A DNA stretch of 64,000 nucleotides from Morganella morganii H1r. Its GTDB lineage: Bacteria > Pseudomonadota > Gammaproteobacteria > Enterobacterales > Enterobacteriaceae. The stretch lies in the NCBI RefSeq assembly GCF_000633515.1, contig NZ_AYMP01000004.1:1-64000 (forward strand). The letters run 5' to 3'. Each line of letters begins with the position of its first letter. The stretch's first letter is position 1. Below, in pieces: positions 1 to 9,813 of this stretch. The notes below the pieces were generated by a model, which was not told the origin of the DNA, ran no database searches, and saw only the letters and a program-made list of their open reading frames with translations. The position numbers were made by a program, and so were the translations under genes.

Positions 1-15
1 GGGTTTTCTGTGTAC

Positions 16-50
16 AAAAACAGGGCGATATTATAAATAATATCGCCCTG
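16..50 (-). terminator. Rho-independent terminator of the SPFH gene
   Basis: A perfect 14-bp stem (positions 21-34 with 37-50, two-base loop) is followed on the minus strand by five T residues (the A-run at 16-20). It lies about 75 bp past the stop codon of the gene at 124-1095. Confidence 0.8.
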
Positions 51-123
51 CTGATTGTCCGCCTGTCATGCATAAGAGTGCAGCATACGGTCATAACGAA
101 CAGATTTAACTTTCCGTCCCTTT

Positions 124-1095
124 TTACTGCTGAGAGCGCATATCCATGATCATTTTTCCGTCATAATCGGCACCAACAACAATGTTAGGCACTTCACCTT
201 TGTATTTTCCTGCTTTGATTTGTTCTATTTCAAGCTGTTTCCAGTTAATCATCTCACGGGTGATTGTCTTCTGTAATGCGGCGTTAGCTTCAGATTCTTT
301 CTGGGCAGCATATAAACGGGCATCGGCTTCCTGGCGCATTGCATAAGAGCTGGCCTGAGCATTACGTTCACGGGCAAGCGCCTGCTGTTCTGCTGATTCA
401 CGTTCGGCCTGTGCGATAACCACTTTTTTCTGTGCCAGCTCACGCTCTTTCTCAGCTTCCGCTTTTGCCTGGTTTATCTGCTCCTGACGCATTTTGGTAT
501 TCACAACCTGCTCCTGGACCACTTCCGGCAGCGTAATATCCTGGATCATAATCTCTTTGATCGTATAACCGTAAGGTGAGGCGTAACCCTGAATAGCATC
601 ACGGATAGAGTCCTGTAATTTCCGCTGAGTGTCAGCGGTATACAGATCCTGTGCGTTGGCAACATCTTTCCCGAATTCCAGAATCGTGGAAATCAGTTTC
701 TGGCGGACATATTTATCCAGAGCTTCACTTTCTGTACCGCCGTTAATACGGAGGATCGGGGCTTTGGCGCCATCAAACTGGAGCATCACGGTAATATCCA
801 CAATGGATTTCAGTTTATCCTGTGACGGTACACGTAACTCTTTCAGTGACACCCGGATATCCTTTGTGGAATAGGTATCAAATGTCATAAACGGATTAAT
901 CGGAAAATGCAGCCCGGCATCATAGGCGACCGGATCGACCTTACCTAAGAAAGTCCCGACCTTTACCGAACCATCCTGAACAATGGTATATGAATTAAAG
1001 GTAGCCACCCCTGCAACCAGAAGAATAACGGCAGCGATCATCAATTTGATCACTGACTTCAGTTTGACCGGATTTGCGGCCTTCATCATTTGCAT
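124..1095 (-). CDS. SPFH/band 7 (prohibitin-like) membrane protein
   Basis: This 323-aa protein has one N-terminal membrane segment (about residues 17-34) and an SPFH/band 7 domain (about 35-220). A long Ala/Glu/Gln-rich coiled coil follows (about 205-290), then a short C-terminal tail. Proteins of this kind form large ring or cage assemblies on the inner membrane and often scaffold proteases such as FtsH. The specific partner here cannot be read from the sequence. It is the second SPFH gene in the window (see qmcA at 41318) but differs in domain balance and lacks an NfeD-type partner next to it. Start: the Met at 1095 has a purine-rich AAGAGA just upstream; the Met at 1089 is an alternative with better spacing. 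It appears monocistronic, with its own terminator at 16-50. Confidence 0.8.
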   Translation of the reverse strand: MQMMKAANPVKLKSVIKLMIAAVILLVAGVATFNSYTIVQDGSVKVGTFLGKVDPVAYDAGLHFPINPFMTFDTYSTKDIRVSLKELRVPSQDKLKSIVDITVMLQFDGAKAPILRINGGTESEALDKYVRQKLISTILEFGKDVANAQDLYTADTQRKLQDSIRDAIQGYASPYGYTIKEIMIQDITLPEVVQEQVVNTKMRQEQINQAKAEAEKERELAQKKVVIAQAERESAEQQALARERNAQASSYAMRQEADARLYAAQKESEANAALQKTITREMINWKQLEIEQIKAGKYKGEVPNIVVGADYDGKMIMDMRSQQ

Positions 1096-1881
1096 GTCTC
1101 TTCCCTATAAGATATTTCTTAGTTAATGTCGTTTTTATAAATACTGTTTTGTGTATCAGTCATACTTTTTTTGCCCCGCTATTATTCATAAAATACAGAA
1201 ATGAGCAAATGCAGCTCCGGCCGGAAAAACACCGTCTGTACAAAATAGCCGGTACGATCAGATAACTGTAAATGCCATCTTTGAAGAAAAAGTACAACCA
1301 ATTGAAATATATGAAAATATAATAAAAAGCAACCAACACAACAATCATGCCTTGTAACATAATTTGTACAACTCTGTAATAAATTCATCCATTTGATGTC
1401 ATTTTATTTTCAAATATGAATATAATTATTATTTGCTATATAATACCGTATAATAAAAACCAAGAGCTCAATTGCAGCACAAAATATCGCAGCTACCTGT
1501 AGATCAAGTTTTTCCACTTCCGGAAATTTAAATCAACTTGTTGATTTTTATCATTTTCACAAAAAATAAAAAAAGGATACATTCCTGAAACCTGCCAACT
1601 ACCCGGATTTTATACTCTTGTTAGTTGTATAGTTACTTACTATAATACAACGGTATTTTCAACAGGTAATAACCCATCAGAAATGACATCATTTCTGCCT
1701 ATAAAACGGAATTATTTATAAATAATATTCCGGTAAAACTTATTACCTTTATATCAGATTTCATCTGACCATTATTTTATTTAATAAAAAACACATGCCA
1801 TTTTCCGGACGGATATTTTATTACCTTAAAATAAGATCTCTTTTTTATGAAAACGACCAGATAAATAAACAGGAATTAATT
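1096..1881. other. 786-bp AT-rich intergenic region, SPFH gene / fimbrial operon
   Basis: This is a divergent intergenic region, strongly AT-rich from about 1380 to 1880. It must hold the promoters of the SPFH gene (minus) and the fimbrial operon (plus). I looked for the paired inverted repeats of an invertible fimbrial promoter and for a nearby recombinase gene and found neither. No ORF here looks coding. Confidence 0.6.
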
Positions 1882-2436
1882 ATGAAAAAAACACTTGCTG
1901 CATTTATTGCTGCCTCATGTGCTGTTACTGCATTTACAGCACACAGTGCTGCGAATAATACCGTTCGTTTTATCGGTGAAGTCGCAAATCAGACATGCTC
2001 ACTCGATATTAACGGTACAGATAAAAGTCCGGTTGTATTATTACCGACAGTCCCTGTAAAAGATTTTAAAAATACTGTCGGCACCACTACTGGTGATACT
2101 GAATTTACGATCAATATCAGCGGATGTACTGCCACCACTGAACCGAATATGGAAAAAACACTGAGTATCGCATTTGTCGGTAACTCCGTTACCACCGCCA
2201 AAAACCTGGGTAATACCGGTGATGCTGATGGTGTTTCCATTCAGTTAGTGGACAATAACGCGGTGAATCTTGAATTCACGCCGGGTGACTTAATTAAATC
2301 ATCACAAAAAATCAATATTGCTGCTGATGGTTCTGTTGCTCCGGTTAATTTTGTTGCCCGTTACTATGCTGAAAAAAGCGCAGTAACCGCAGGCAGTGTT
2401 ATCGCCAGCGCACAATACGCTATTACGTATAAATAA
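1882..2436 (+). CDS. Major fimbrial subunit (type 1-like pilin)
   Basis: This 184-aa pilin has a Lys-rich start and a hydrophobic signal peptide ending near residue 23 (after AHSA). The two Cys residues expected for the pilin disulfide are at about 39 and 82. A penultimate Tyr sits in a C-terminal beta-strand of the kind recognised by the PapD-type chaperone. The start at 1882 is preceded by AGGA at a good distance; the longer open frame from 1795 has no ribosome site. It is the first gene of a five-gene chaperone-usher operon and is followed by about 80 bp before the chaperone, a common place for a processing or attenuation signal that favours high pilin expression. It would be exported by Sec and polymerised by the usher at 3245. 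Confidence 0.9.
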   Translation: MKKTLAAFIAASCAVTAFTAHSAANNTVRFIGEVANQTCSLDINGTDKSPVVLLPTVPVKDFKNTVGTTTGDTEFTINISGCTATTEPNMEKTLSIAFVGNSVTTAKNLGNTGDADGVSIQLVDNNAVNLEFTPGDLIKSSQKINIAADGSVAPVNFVARYYAEKSAVTAGSVIASAQYAITYK

Positions 2437-2514
2437 TAAATTCCTGCAGGTATAAATAAAATAATAAACGGCACGTTATCTGCCGTCAGATACGTGCCGC
2501 TATAAGGTTATACA

Positions 2515-3222
2515 ATGAAAAAATATTCATTATTTATTATATTAAGCCTTCTCACTGCTTTTCATGCTAGTGCCAGTGTCACGATGCTGGGAAACCGGAT
2601 TATTTACAATGAAAACAGCCGGGATAAAACCCTGGTATTTTCAAATGACAATGATACACCGTCACTGGTTCAGATTTGGACAGATATTAATAATCCAAAA
2701 TCATCACCGGATAATGCCGATGGCCCGTTTGTCGCCGTACCGGCTATTTTTAATATTGCAGACAACAGTAAGCAAAATGTCAAACTGACCTATACCGGCG
2801 GTAAATTGCCTGATGATCGTGAGAGTGTGTTTTACTTTAATTATCTGAGTATTCCTTCCGTCAAAAAAGAAGATGCCGAAAAAAATAAACTGATGATCGT
2901 CGTCACTAACCGTATGAAATTATTTTACCGCCCGGCAAAAATCGGGAATGACGCCGGTGACGTGATCAACAAACTTGAATTCCGCCGCCAGGGCAGCACG
3001 CTTGATGTCCGCAACCCGACACCTTTTTATGCCAGCGTTTCCTCTGCCGCATTATCTGCCGGAAAAAAACAAGGGCAGATTGATAATACCTCAATGATAG
3101 CCCCCTTTTCCTCGGCGCAATGGGCCTTACCTGCCGGTTATCAGACCGGAAACGTCACCCTGATCCTGGGTGTTATTAATGACTATGGTGCCGAAAAAAC
3201 GCGCTCAGTTACCCTGAACTGA
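2515..3222 (+). CDS. Periplasmic fimbrial chaperone (PapD family), first copy
   Basis: This 235-aa protein has a signal peptide (about 1-20) followed by two Ig-like domains. The family signature LPDDRESVFYFN lies at about residue 100, followed by a lysine-rich loop and the TNRMKLFYRP strand typical of PapD/FimC proteins. It binds pilin subunits by donor-strand complementation and delivers them to the usher encoded 22 bp downstream. A second, divergent chaperone gene closes the operon at 7134, so the two may serve different subunits. Confidence 0.9.
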   Translation: MKKYSLFIILSLLTAFHASASVTMLGNRIIYNENSRDKTLVFSNDNDTPSLVQIWTDINNPKSSPDNADGPFVAVPAIFNIADNSKQNVKLTYTGGKLPDDRESVFYFNYLSIPSVKKEDAEKNKLMIVVTNRMKLFYRPAKIGNDAGDVINKLEFRRQGSTLDVRNPTPFYASVSSAALSAGKKQGQIDNTSMIAPFSSAQWALPAGYQTGNVTLILGVINDYGAEKTRSVTLN

Positions 3223-3244
3223 TAATGACAGGCACGATAATAAT

Positions 3245-5773
3245 ATGAGAAACATTATCCCCTTTTTTGCCCGTAACAGAATAACGCTGATACTTCTGAG
3301 CTGTTGCCTCAGTGGTATAAATACCGCGCGGGCAGAAGATAATGACGATTATTATTTTGACCCGTCACTGATACGCGGGAATACCCTGACCAACAGTGCC
3401 CTGCAGACATTTAATACCCGTAATGCCGTTCCGCCCGGTGTGTATAAAGTTGATCTTCTGATCAATGACCAGTTTATTGCTCAGATACCCGTCACGTTTA
3501 AAGACGATCAGGACGGGAAAATCTCAGCTTGTCTGACACCGGAACAAATCCGCTTAACCGGACTGAAAGAGGAACCCGCACTTTCCGGGGATACCGAATG
3601 TTATTTCCCGGCCGCGATCGGGAAAAATATCACCAGCCGCTTTAATAATGCAGAACTGAAACTGAACCTGACGATCCCGCAGGCCATGCTTTCCGGTAAC
3701 CGGCAGAAACGGATCCCGCAGGAAAGTCTGGACAGCGGCGAAACCATGTTATTCGCCAACTATAACGCCAACCAGTATCACGTCAGTTATACCGACAGCC
3801 GCACCCGTGACATGAATTCCACCTACCTGAGCCTGAACGGCGGATTTAATCTGGGATTATGGAGTTTCCGTCAGGAAAGTCAGTATAACTGGTCTGACAG
3901 CACCGGCGGAAAATGGAACACCAGCCGCCGTTATATCCAGCGTGCGCTTTATGAGATCGGCAGTAAATTATTAATCGGCGAAGGCTTCACCTCCGGTAAT
4001 TTTTTATCCGGTATGGGATTTAAAGGTGTCAGTCTGAGTACCGATGAGCGGATGCTGCCGGATAATGAACGCGGATATGCCCCCCGTATTCAGGGGATCG
4101 CCAACAGTAACGCCAAAGTCACTGTCTGGCAGGGAAATCAGCAAATTTACTCTGTCACTGTTGCTCCCGGCCCGTTTGAAATAAACGATCTGTATTCCAC
4201 AAACTACGCCGGTGACCTGCGGGTGGAAGTGACAGAGGCGGATGGCAGCGTAAACAGTTTTATTGTGCCCTTTTCCGCAGTACCGGAGTCCGTCCGGCCC
4301 GGCAGCACAAAATACTCGGTGACCGCAGGGAAAACCCGGTTTACCGGCAGCAATGATAATTTCAGCGAAGTGGTGATTCAGCACGGCCTGACAAACCAGG
4401 TCACCCTGAATGCGGCCGGTCAGGTGGCGAAAGGCTATCAGGCCATACTGCTGGGTGGCGTGCATACCAACCGTTTCGGGGCATTCAGCATTAACGCCAC
4501 ACTGTCCAATGCAAAATTACCCGGCACCACCGAAACCGGCTGGCGTTTTCATGCCTCCTACAGCAAGACATTTCAGCCGACAGATACCTCGGTCACCCTG
4601 TCCAGCTATCATTATTCCACCAATGGTTTCCGGACTCTGAATGACAAACTGAGCGCGGATTATTTCGCCGGTAACACGGTATCAGAGACAGACTTCCGTA
4701 TTCTGCGCCAGCGTTCCCGTTTTGACATCACCCTGAGCCAGAATCTTAACCAGTACGGAAATCTGGGATTGTCCGCATCACGGGAAAATTACCATAATTC
4801 CGGCGAAAAAAATGACCAGCTGCAACTCTCCTGGAGCAAAATTTTTGATAACCGGGTGGCGGTCAATCTTTCCGTTGCCAGGATGACCAACGCCTCAGCA
4901 GCTGACGGTTTGCAGCCGGACAGCAGTGTGCGCAGCGGGAAAAGTCAGAATTTCGTCTCCCTCGGGATCAGCATGCCGCTGGGTGATCAGCGCTATTCAC
5001 CGAATATTTCATTTTCGGCCAATCACACCCGGGGACGGAATGATTATCAGACTAACCTTTCCGGCCTGACCGGAACAGAATCTCAGCCGATCAGTTACGG
5101 CCTGAGCTATATTTCAGATGACCGGCTGAGTCAGGGAACAATCTCCGGCTCTCTGCAGACACAACTGCCGGTGACCAATCTGCGCGTCAGTGCCGCCAAA
5201 GCCCCGGACTACCGGCAGGCTTCCGCCGGTGCTCAGGGATCGCTGGTCTTACACCGCGGCGGACTTACCGCAGGGCCTTATCTCAGTGATACCTTTGCCA
5301 TTGTCGAGGCAAAAGGCGCTCAGGGAGCGAAAGTGGTCAGTGGCGGAACCGTCAGCAGCAGCGGCTATGCGCTGGTGCCGTCTCTGATCCCGTATCAGTA
5401 CAACGCCGTGATGCTGAGCAGCGAAGGGATTGATACACAGGCTGAAATCAGCCGTCCGGAACAGAAAGTGGCGCCCTACAGTGGTGCGATGCTGCGGATA
5501 AAATATGATACGAATGCCGGTCAGCCGGTGTTAATCACCCTGCTGTATGCCGGCGGGAAAGCCATTCCGATGGGCAGCCAGGTACTGAATGAAAATGATC
5601 AGGTACTAGGGATGACCGGCCAGGCCAATCAGCTCTATTTCCGGGCCGATAAACCGGAAGGAAAACTGCGGATTGTATGGGGTGATGGTCCCGGCAATAC
5701 CTGCAGTACCACTTACCGGCTGCCGGATGATAAACCGGTGCCTCTGGTTTCAATGGCACTGCCGTGTCAGTAA
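3245..5773 (+). CDS. Fimbrial outer-membrane usher (FimD/PapC family)
   Basis: This 842-aa usher has a signal peptide (about 1-30) and an N-terminal chaperone-binding domain beginning near the YYFDPSLIRG segment. The central beta-barrel contains the plug domain, and the C-terminal domains carry a Cys pair (GNTCSTTYRLP and the final ALPC). Its length is normal for the family. It sits between the first chaperone and the adhesin, the usual order. It forms the outer-membrane pore through which subunits are threaded in folded form. Confidence 0.93.
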   Translation: MRNIIPFFARNRITLILLSCCLSGINTARAEDNDDYYFDPSLIRGNTLTNSALQTFNTRNAVPPGVYKVDLLINDQFIAQIPVTFKDDQDGKISACLTPEQIRLTGLKEEPALSGDTECYFPAAIGKNITSRFNNAELKLNLTIPQAMLSGNRQKRIPQESLDSGETMLFANYNANQYHVSYTDSRTRDMNSTYLSLNGGFNLGLWSFRQESQYNWSDSTGGKWNTSRRYIQRALYEIGSKLLIGEGFTSGNFLSGMGFKGVSLSTDERMLPDNERGYAPRIQGIANSNAKVTVWQGNQQIYSVTVAPGPFEINDLYSTNYAGDLRVEVTEADGSVNSFIVPFSAVPESVRPGSTKYSVTAGKTRFTGSNDNFSEVVIQHGLTNQVTLNAAGQVAKGYQAILLGGVHTNRFGAFSINATLSNAKLPGTTETGWRFHASYSKTFQPTDTSVTLSSYHYSTNGFRTLNDKLSADYFAGNTVSETDFRILRQRSRFDITLSQNLNQYGNLGLSASRENYHNSGEKNDQLQLSWSKIFDNRVAVNLSVARMTNASAADGLQPDSSVRSGKSQNFVSLGISMPLGDQRYSPNISFSANHTRGRNDYQTNLSGLTGTESQPISYGLSYISDDRLSQGTISGSLQTQLPVTNLRVSAAKAPDYRQASAGAQGSLVLHRGGLTAGPYLSDTFAIVEAKGAQGAKVVSGGTVSSSGYALVPSLIPYQYNAVMLSSEGIDTQAEISRPEQKVAPYSGAMLRIKYDTNAGQPVLITLLYAGGKAIPMGSQVLNENDQVLGMTGQANQLYFRADKPEGKLRIVWGDGPGNTCSTTYRLPDDKPVPLVSMALPCQ

Positions 5774-5789
5774 CTGCGGAAACTCTTTT

Positions 5790-7124
5790 ATGACCAGAAT
5801 AATCAAAACGTTACTTATTTCCTTCATCACATTAACGGCATTTTACAGTGTCAGTGCGGATGCCAGATGTGTGCGGATCACTAAAAAACAGACCGGTGCG
5901 GATGTCTCCGGGCTGGGCACCGGACTGGGTAATATCAATATGACCAGCGCGTACCTCCAGCCTGTCGGAACAGTTCTCGCTTCTTCGGTCACCAGCTGGA
6001 CACAATCCCCGTTATTTCCCGATCCGGATGAAGTACTGTACGAGTGTGACGCCGCAGATAAAGGCAGTATCTTTGAATTATTCGCCACCAATGGTGATGA
6101 TCGTCACGGCGGATTTTTTGATATCGGCAAAACCGATGGTTATGAAAACTATTACGCCACCTGGTTTCCGTATACTGCCATCCGTTTTACCCATATGAAT
6201 TCCGGTCAGGTATTTACCCGCTACTGGCAGAGAACCCCGATCACCACCTATGCGACCACCGCAAACGGAAAAATTCAGATCCGCGTGCGGGACATCAGTG
6301 CCATGAAAGTGGATTTAATCAAAGTCAGCACACTCCCGCCCCGCTCCGGCGCGGCCAGTGCATACTGCGGCAGCGGCATGGCACCAACAACCGGTACCTC
6401 CACTTACCGCTGCACCCAGCCGAACGCCTATGTGATTTTCGAGGGACCGACCGGCTATGTCTACCCGAAAGAAGGTACTGATTCCGCCTATCATTATGAG
6501 GGATTCAATTATGTCTGGTGGATGTCAATCGGGATGAACGGCTCACCGGTTTCCTCGTATTCCCATGATGCCACCTGTGCCGCCCGCAATGTCACGCCGC
6601 TGGTGCAGCTGCCGCGCATTTCCGCCGGGCAGCTTAATGCCGGGCAGACCGTCAGCAGCGCCTTTGATATCACCGTGGAGTGCGATAATGCCGTGGTGTC
6701 CGGCGTGGGTACAGCCCAGACATCCGTCGGATTACAGACATCACAGGAAGCTTACAGCAAAGCACAGCAGCTCGGGCTGGTGAACAGCGCCGGTGGTGTG
6801 GAATATTTACTGTCCGATGGTTATGGTACAGTACCGTCAGTGGCAACCGGTACCGGGATCCGGCTCAGTAATGCCGTCACCGGACAACAGATGCCGTTTG
6901 TCGGCTGGAACGGTTGCAACGGCTCCACGCCATGTTCAGCGAATACCGCCAATCAGGCCGGATGGTTTCCGGTACTGTCCGGCGCGTCTTCCGCCGGTTC
7001 ATCCGCCACAGGCTACACCAGTTATCTGATCCGGCTGACCGCAACGCTGACCCGCCTGCCGGGGCAACAGGCACAGCCCGGTAATGTCGATGCCAAAGCC
7101 TATGTGCTGATTAAAGTTCAGTAA
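5790..7124 (+). CDS. Fimbrial tip adhesin (two-domain)
   Basis: This 444-aa secreted protein has a signal peptide (about 1-24), a large Cys-containing N-terminal region that would be the receptor-binding domain, and a C-terminal pilin-like domain (about 290-444) ending in a beta-strand with an alternating hydrophobic pattern. Size and position after the usher match FimH/MrpH-class tip adhesins, but I cannot name the ligand. The start at 5790 is chosen because the signal peptide begins there; the frame open from 5673 overlaps the usher and reads as a shadow. Only 9 bp separate it from the next chaperone gene. Confidence 0.8.
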   Translation: MTRIIKTLLISFITLTAFYSVSADARCVRITKKQTGADVSGLGTGLGNINMTSAYLQPVGTVLASSVTSWTQSPLFPDPDEVLYECDAADKGSIFELFATNGDDRHGGFFDIGKTDGYENYYATWFPYTAIRFTHMNSGQVFTRYWQRTPITTYATTANGKIQIRVRDISAMKVDLIKVSTLPPRSGAASAYCGSGMAPTTGTSTYRCTQPNAYVIFEGPTGYVYPKEGTDSAYHYEGFNYVWWMSIGMNGSPVSSYSHDATCAARNVTPLVQLPRISAGQLNAGQTVSSAFDITVECDNAVVSGVGTAQTSVGLQTSQEAYSKAQQLGLVNSAGGVEYLLSDGYGTVPSVATGTGIRLSNAVTGQQMPFVGWNGCNGSTPCSANTANQAGWFPVLSGASSAGSSATGYTSYLIRLTATLTRLPGQQAQPGNVDAKAYVLIKVQ

Positions 7125-7133
7125 GGGAGCAAC

Positions 7134-7883
7134 ATGAAACGATACTCTTCTGTTCCCTGTCGTGCCCTGATTCTGGCTGCACTGCTGCTGTTCACCACTT
7201 CTGCGGCGGTCGCCGGTATGCTGGCATCATCAACCCGGGTGATTTTTCAGGAAGGCCAGGCACGGAAAACCCTGCTGCTCGCCAATACCAATGATTATCC
7301 GGTGCTGGTTCAGGTCTGGGTGGATAACGGTGAAAACAGCGGCGTTCCGGGAGAGGACAAATACCCGTTTGTGGCACTTCCGGCCATTTTTACCGCTGAT
7401 CCGCAGTCACGCAGCAATCTTGAGATAATTTATAACGGCACGCCGCTGCCGTCTGATCGTGAATCCGTCTTCTGGCTGAATTTATATGAAAATCCGGCTG
7501 TCAAAACAGCGGACAGTGATAAAAATAAAGTGCTGATGGCAATGAATACTCAGATGAAGATTTTTTATCGTCCCGCCGGATTAACCGCCCCGCTGAGCAA
7601 GCGGCTTGAAACACTCACCTTCTCTTACCGGGAAGCGGATGGCAGGATCGCGGTCACTGCCCGCAATCCGTCACCTTATTATCTGTCCTTATCCTCGCTG
7701 TCACTGACGGACGGGAACCGGCACTACCCGGCAACCGCCATGCCGGACATGATGATTGCACCGTCCGGGGAAAAAACCTATATCATCGATGGCGCTTCCG
7801 GCATCACAGCAGGAACATATAAAACTGAAGCGGTGTTTATTGATGATAACGGACAATCCCTGACACTATCCCGTGAACGATAG
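7134..7883 (+). CDS. Periplasmic fimbrial chaperone (PapD family), second copy
   Basis: This 249-aa protein has a signal peptide (about 1-28), two Ig-like domains and the LPSDRESVFWLN signature. It clearly differs in sequence from the chaperone at 2515. A start preceded by GGGAGCA nine bases after the adhesin stop indicates co-transcription. Operons with two chaperones often use one for the tip adhesin; that assignment here is inference from adjacency. Confidence 0.88.
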   Translation: MKRYSSVPCRALILAALLLFTTSAAVAGMLASSTRVIFQEGQARKTLLLANTNDYPVLVQVWVDNGENSGVPGEDKYPFVALPAIFTADPQSRSNLEIIYNGTPLPSDRESVFWLNLYENPAVKTADSDKNKVLMAMNTQMKIFYRPAGLTAPLSKRLETLTFSYREADGRIAVTARNPSPYYLSLSSLSLTDGNRHYPATAMPDMMIAPSGEKTYIIDGASGITAGTYKTEAVFIDDNGQSLTLSRER

Positions 7884-7978
7884 CTGTGTGGTATGAATGG
7901 CAGCAATAATACATCTTTCGCTGATAAGTGATTATGAGTAGTATGTAAGAGCACTTAATAGTGCTGACTTTGTAAGCC

Positions 7979-8015
7979 GGACAGACGGCAGAAGGATTCT
8001 GCCGTCTGTCCTTTT
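7979..8015 (+). terminator. Terminator of the fimbrial operon
   Basis: A perfect 15-bp stem (7979-7993 with 7997-8011, three-base loop) is followed by TTTT on the plus strand, 95 bp past the last fimbrial gene. Confidence 0.85.
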
Positions 8016-8039
8016 ACGGATATTGCGGGTCACACAATA

Positions 8040-9023
8040 TTAATTGTTCACATCAACAACCACACGGCCGCGGATTTCGCCGTTCAGCAAACTGTGCGCT
8101 GCCGGAATGGCTTCATTTAACGGGATCACCCGGCTGATGGTTTCCAGCTGTGCCGGATCAGTCAGTTCAGCCAGCTGTTTCCATGCCGCCACACGATCTG
8201 CCTGCGGGCGCATCACACTGTCGATACCGATCAGGCTCACACCTCTGAGGATAAACGGTGCAACAGTCCCGTTAAAATCCATACCCTGTGCCAGGCCGCA
8301 GGCCGCCACAACACCGCCATACTGAGTACCGGCACAGACACCGGCCAGCGTGTGGCTGCCCACACTGTCAATCGCCGCCGCCCAGCGCTCTTTGGTCAGC
8401 GGTTTGCCCGGTACAGATAACTCATTGCGATCCATAATTTCAGATGCGCCCAGCGTATCAATCAGATACGCAGTATCGGCAGTACGGCCTGTGGAAGCGA
8501 TAACCTCAAAACCTAATTTTGACAGCAGAGAAACCGCGAAGCTGCCCACGCCGCCGCTGGCACCGGTCACCAGTACTTTACCGGATTCTTTGGTGATCCC
8601 CTGTTTCAGCAGAGCCTGAACCGCCAGCATTGCCGTATAACCCGCGGTACCGATCATCATCGCCTGCTTTGTACTCATTCCGGCCGGTAACGGTGTCAGC
8701 CAGCTGTCTTTCACTTTTGCCACCTGAGACAGTCCGCCCCAGTATTTTTCACCGACACTCCAGCCGTTGAGCAGTACTTTATCACCCGCTTTATAATGCT
8801 CAGAGCTGCTTTCGGTCACGGTACCGGCAAAATCAATGCCCGGGATCATCGGGAAACTGCGCACAACCGGGCTTTTACCGGTAATTGCCAGGCCATCTTT
8901 ATAGTTCAGCGTGGAGTAGTCAATCTGCACTGTCACATTGTGATCCGGCAGCTGTGATTCATCGAGCTGAGCCAGCTTTGCAGTGTAGCCGTCAGTGTTT
9001 TCAATCAGAATGCAGTTAAACAT
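8040..9023 (-). CDS. acuI: Acrylyl-CoA reductase (AcuI/YhdH), MDR family
   Basis: This 327-aa medium-chain reductase has the N-terminal GroES-like fold with SSLNYKDxLAITGK-type residues (here STLNYKDGLAITGK). A Rossmann domain follows with the VTGASGGVGSFA nucleotide-binding motif at about residue 150. No structural zinc cluster is seen. It resembles E. coli YhdH along its length. The family reduces acrylyl-CoA or acrylate-type enals with NADPH and protects against these electrophiles. It lies downstream of a TetR-type regulator on the same strand, and a palindromic site shared with that regulator's promoter sits just upstream of its start, so regulation by the neighbour is very likely. Confidence 0.88.
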   Translation of the reverse strand: MFNCILIENTDGYTAKLAQLDESQLPDHNVTVQIDYSTLNYKDGLAITGKSPVVRSFPMIPGIDFAGTVTESSSEHYKAGDKVLLNGWSVGEKYWGGLSQVAKVKDSWLTPLPAGMSTKQAMMIGTAGYTAMLAVQALLKQGITKESGKVLVTGASGGVGSFAVSLLSKLGFEVIASTGRTADTAYLIDTLGASEIMDRNELSVPGKPLTKERWAAAIDSVGSHTLAGVCAGTQYGGVVAACGLAQGMDFNGTVAPFILRGVSLIGIDSVMRPQADRVAAWKQLAELTDPAQLETISRVIPLNEAIPAAHSLLNGEIRGRVVVDVNN

Positions 9024-9044
9024 GGTGTTATCCTTTTATGAATA

Positions 9045-9063
9045 TAGACCAGTTGTCTGGTTA
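9045..9063. promoter_or_regulatory. Operator upstream of acuI
   Basis: The site TAGACCAGTTGTCTGGTTA contains the inverted repeat ACCAG-TTGT-CTGGT (core 9048-9061). It lies 25 bp upstream of the acuI start codon and matches, with one core change, the site at 9814-9832 in front of the TetR-type regulator. Confidence 0.75.
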
Positions 9064-9140
9064 ATTGTAAAAAAATTTATTAAATACACACCGGAATGTT
9101 AACAGCGGCGATATTTAATAAATTATTCTGCAACACTATC

Positions 9141-9782
9141 TCAGGCTTTATCCGCCCGTATTTGTGCCATAAAAACCGTGATAAACAGATCCAGCGGCTC
9201 ACTGTTGCGGGTCAGTTTGGCGCGCATTACCGCCCCTTCCCAGCCTGTCCAGAAAAAAGCCGCCATTTGCCTGCAATCTGTTTTACCGGAAATAAGCTGC
9301 TGTTTCTGTGCCTCCAGAAGGCAGATTTCCACTTTCTTCTGCCAGCCGGTAATAATTTCATCGAGTATTTCGCAATACCCCGCCGGCAGGCTGGCCACTT
9401 CCTGGCCGAGGTTCCCCACCAGACAGCCGCGCTGCCAGTGATATTTTTCCATCCCGGCTTTGGCGGTCAGATAAAATGCCCGCAGTCTTTCCGGCGGCAG
9501 CAGCGTGGTATCAGACAAACATTTATCCAGCAGGCGGGAAAAATAGCTGTCATAATTACGCATGATTTCCAGACCAAACTGCTCTTTACTGTCAAAGTAA
9601 TAGTAAAAAGAGCCCTTCGGCACACCGACTTTTTTCAGGATCCCGTTAATATCCGAGGTCATATACCCTTTTTCGGTAAACATCTCCATGCCGCTGCGGA
9701 TCAGCATTTTTTTTACATCCGCACCCGCATCATGATTTTTCGGCGGTCGTCCCCGTTTCGGTTTTGTGATTACTGATGTCAT
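9141..9782 (-). CDS. TetR-family regulator of acuI (AcuR-like)
   Basis: This 213-aa protein has a basic N-terminus with a GRPPKN motif, a TetR helix-turn-helix (about residues 22-65, ending GVPKGSFYYYFDSKEQFG) and an all-helical ligand domain with Cys and Trp residues. The start at 9782 is chosen because AGAGGT precedes it; the frame open from 9965 has no such site. It lies upstream of and on the same strand as acuI, and both promoters carry the same palindrome, so it most likely represses itself and acuI in response to an electrophilic inducer. Confidence 0.85.
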   Translation of the reverse strand: MTSVITKPKRGRPPKNHDAGADVKKMLIRSGMEMFTEKGYMTSDINGILKKVGVPKGSFYYYFDSKEQFGLEIMRNYDSYFSRLLDKCLSDTTLLPPERLRAFYLTAKAGMEKYHWQRGCLVGNLGQEVASLPAGYCEILDEIITGWQKKVEICLLEAQKQQLISGKTDCRQMAAFFWTGWEGAVMRAKLTRNSEPLDLFITVFMAQIRADKA

Positions 9783-9813
9783 TGTGTCTTTACCTCTGTC
9801 ATGCGGAATAATA

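Noticed and set aside
1096..1881. Invertible fimbrial promoter
   Set aside because: No pair of matching inverted repeats was found at the expected distance and no recombinase gene is near.
4004..4465. Long minus-strand ORF inside the usher gene
   Set aside because: Shadow of a strongly supported plus-strand gene; no ribosome site or motif.
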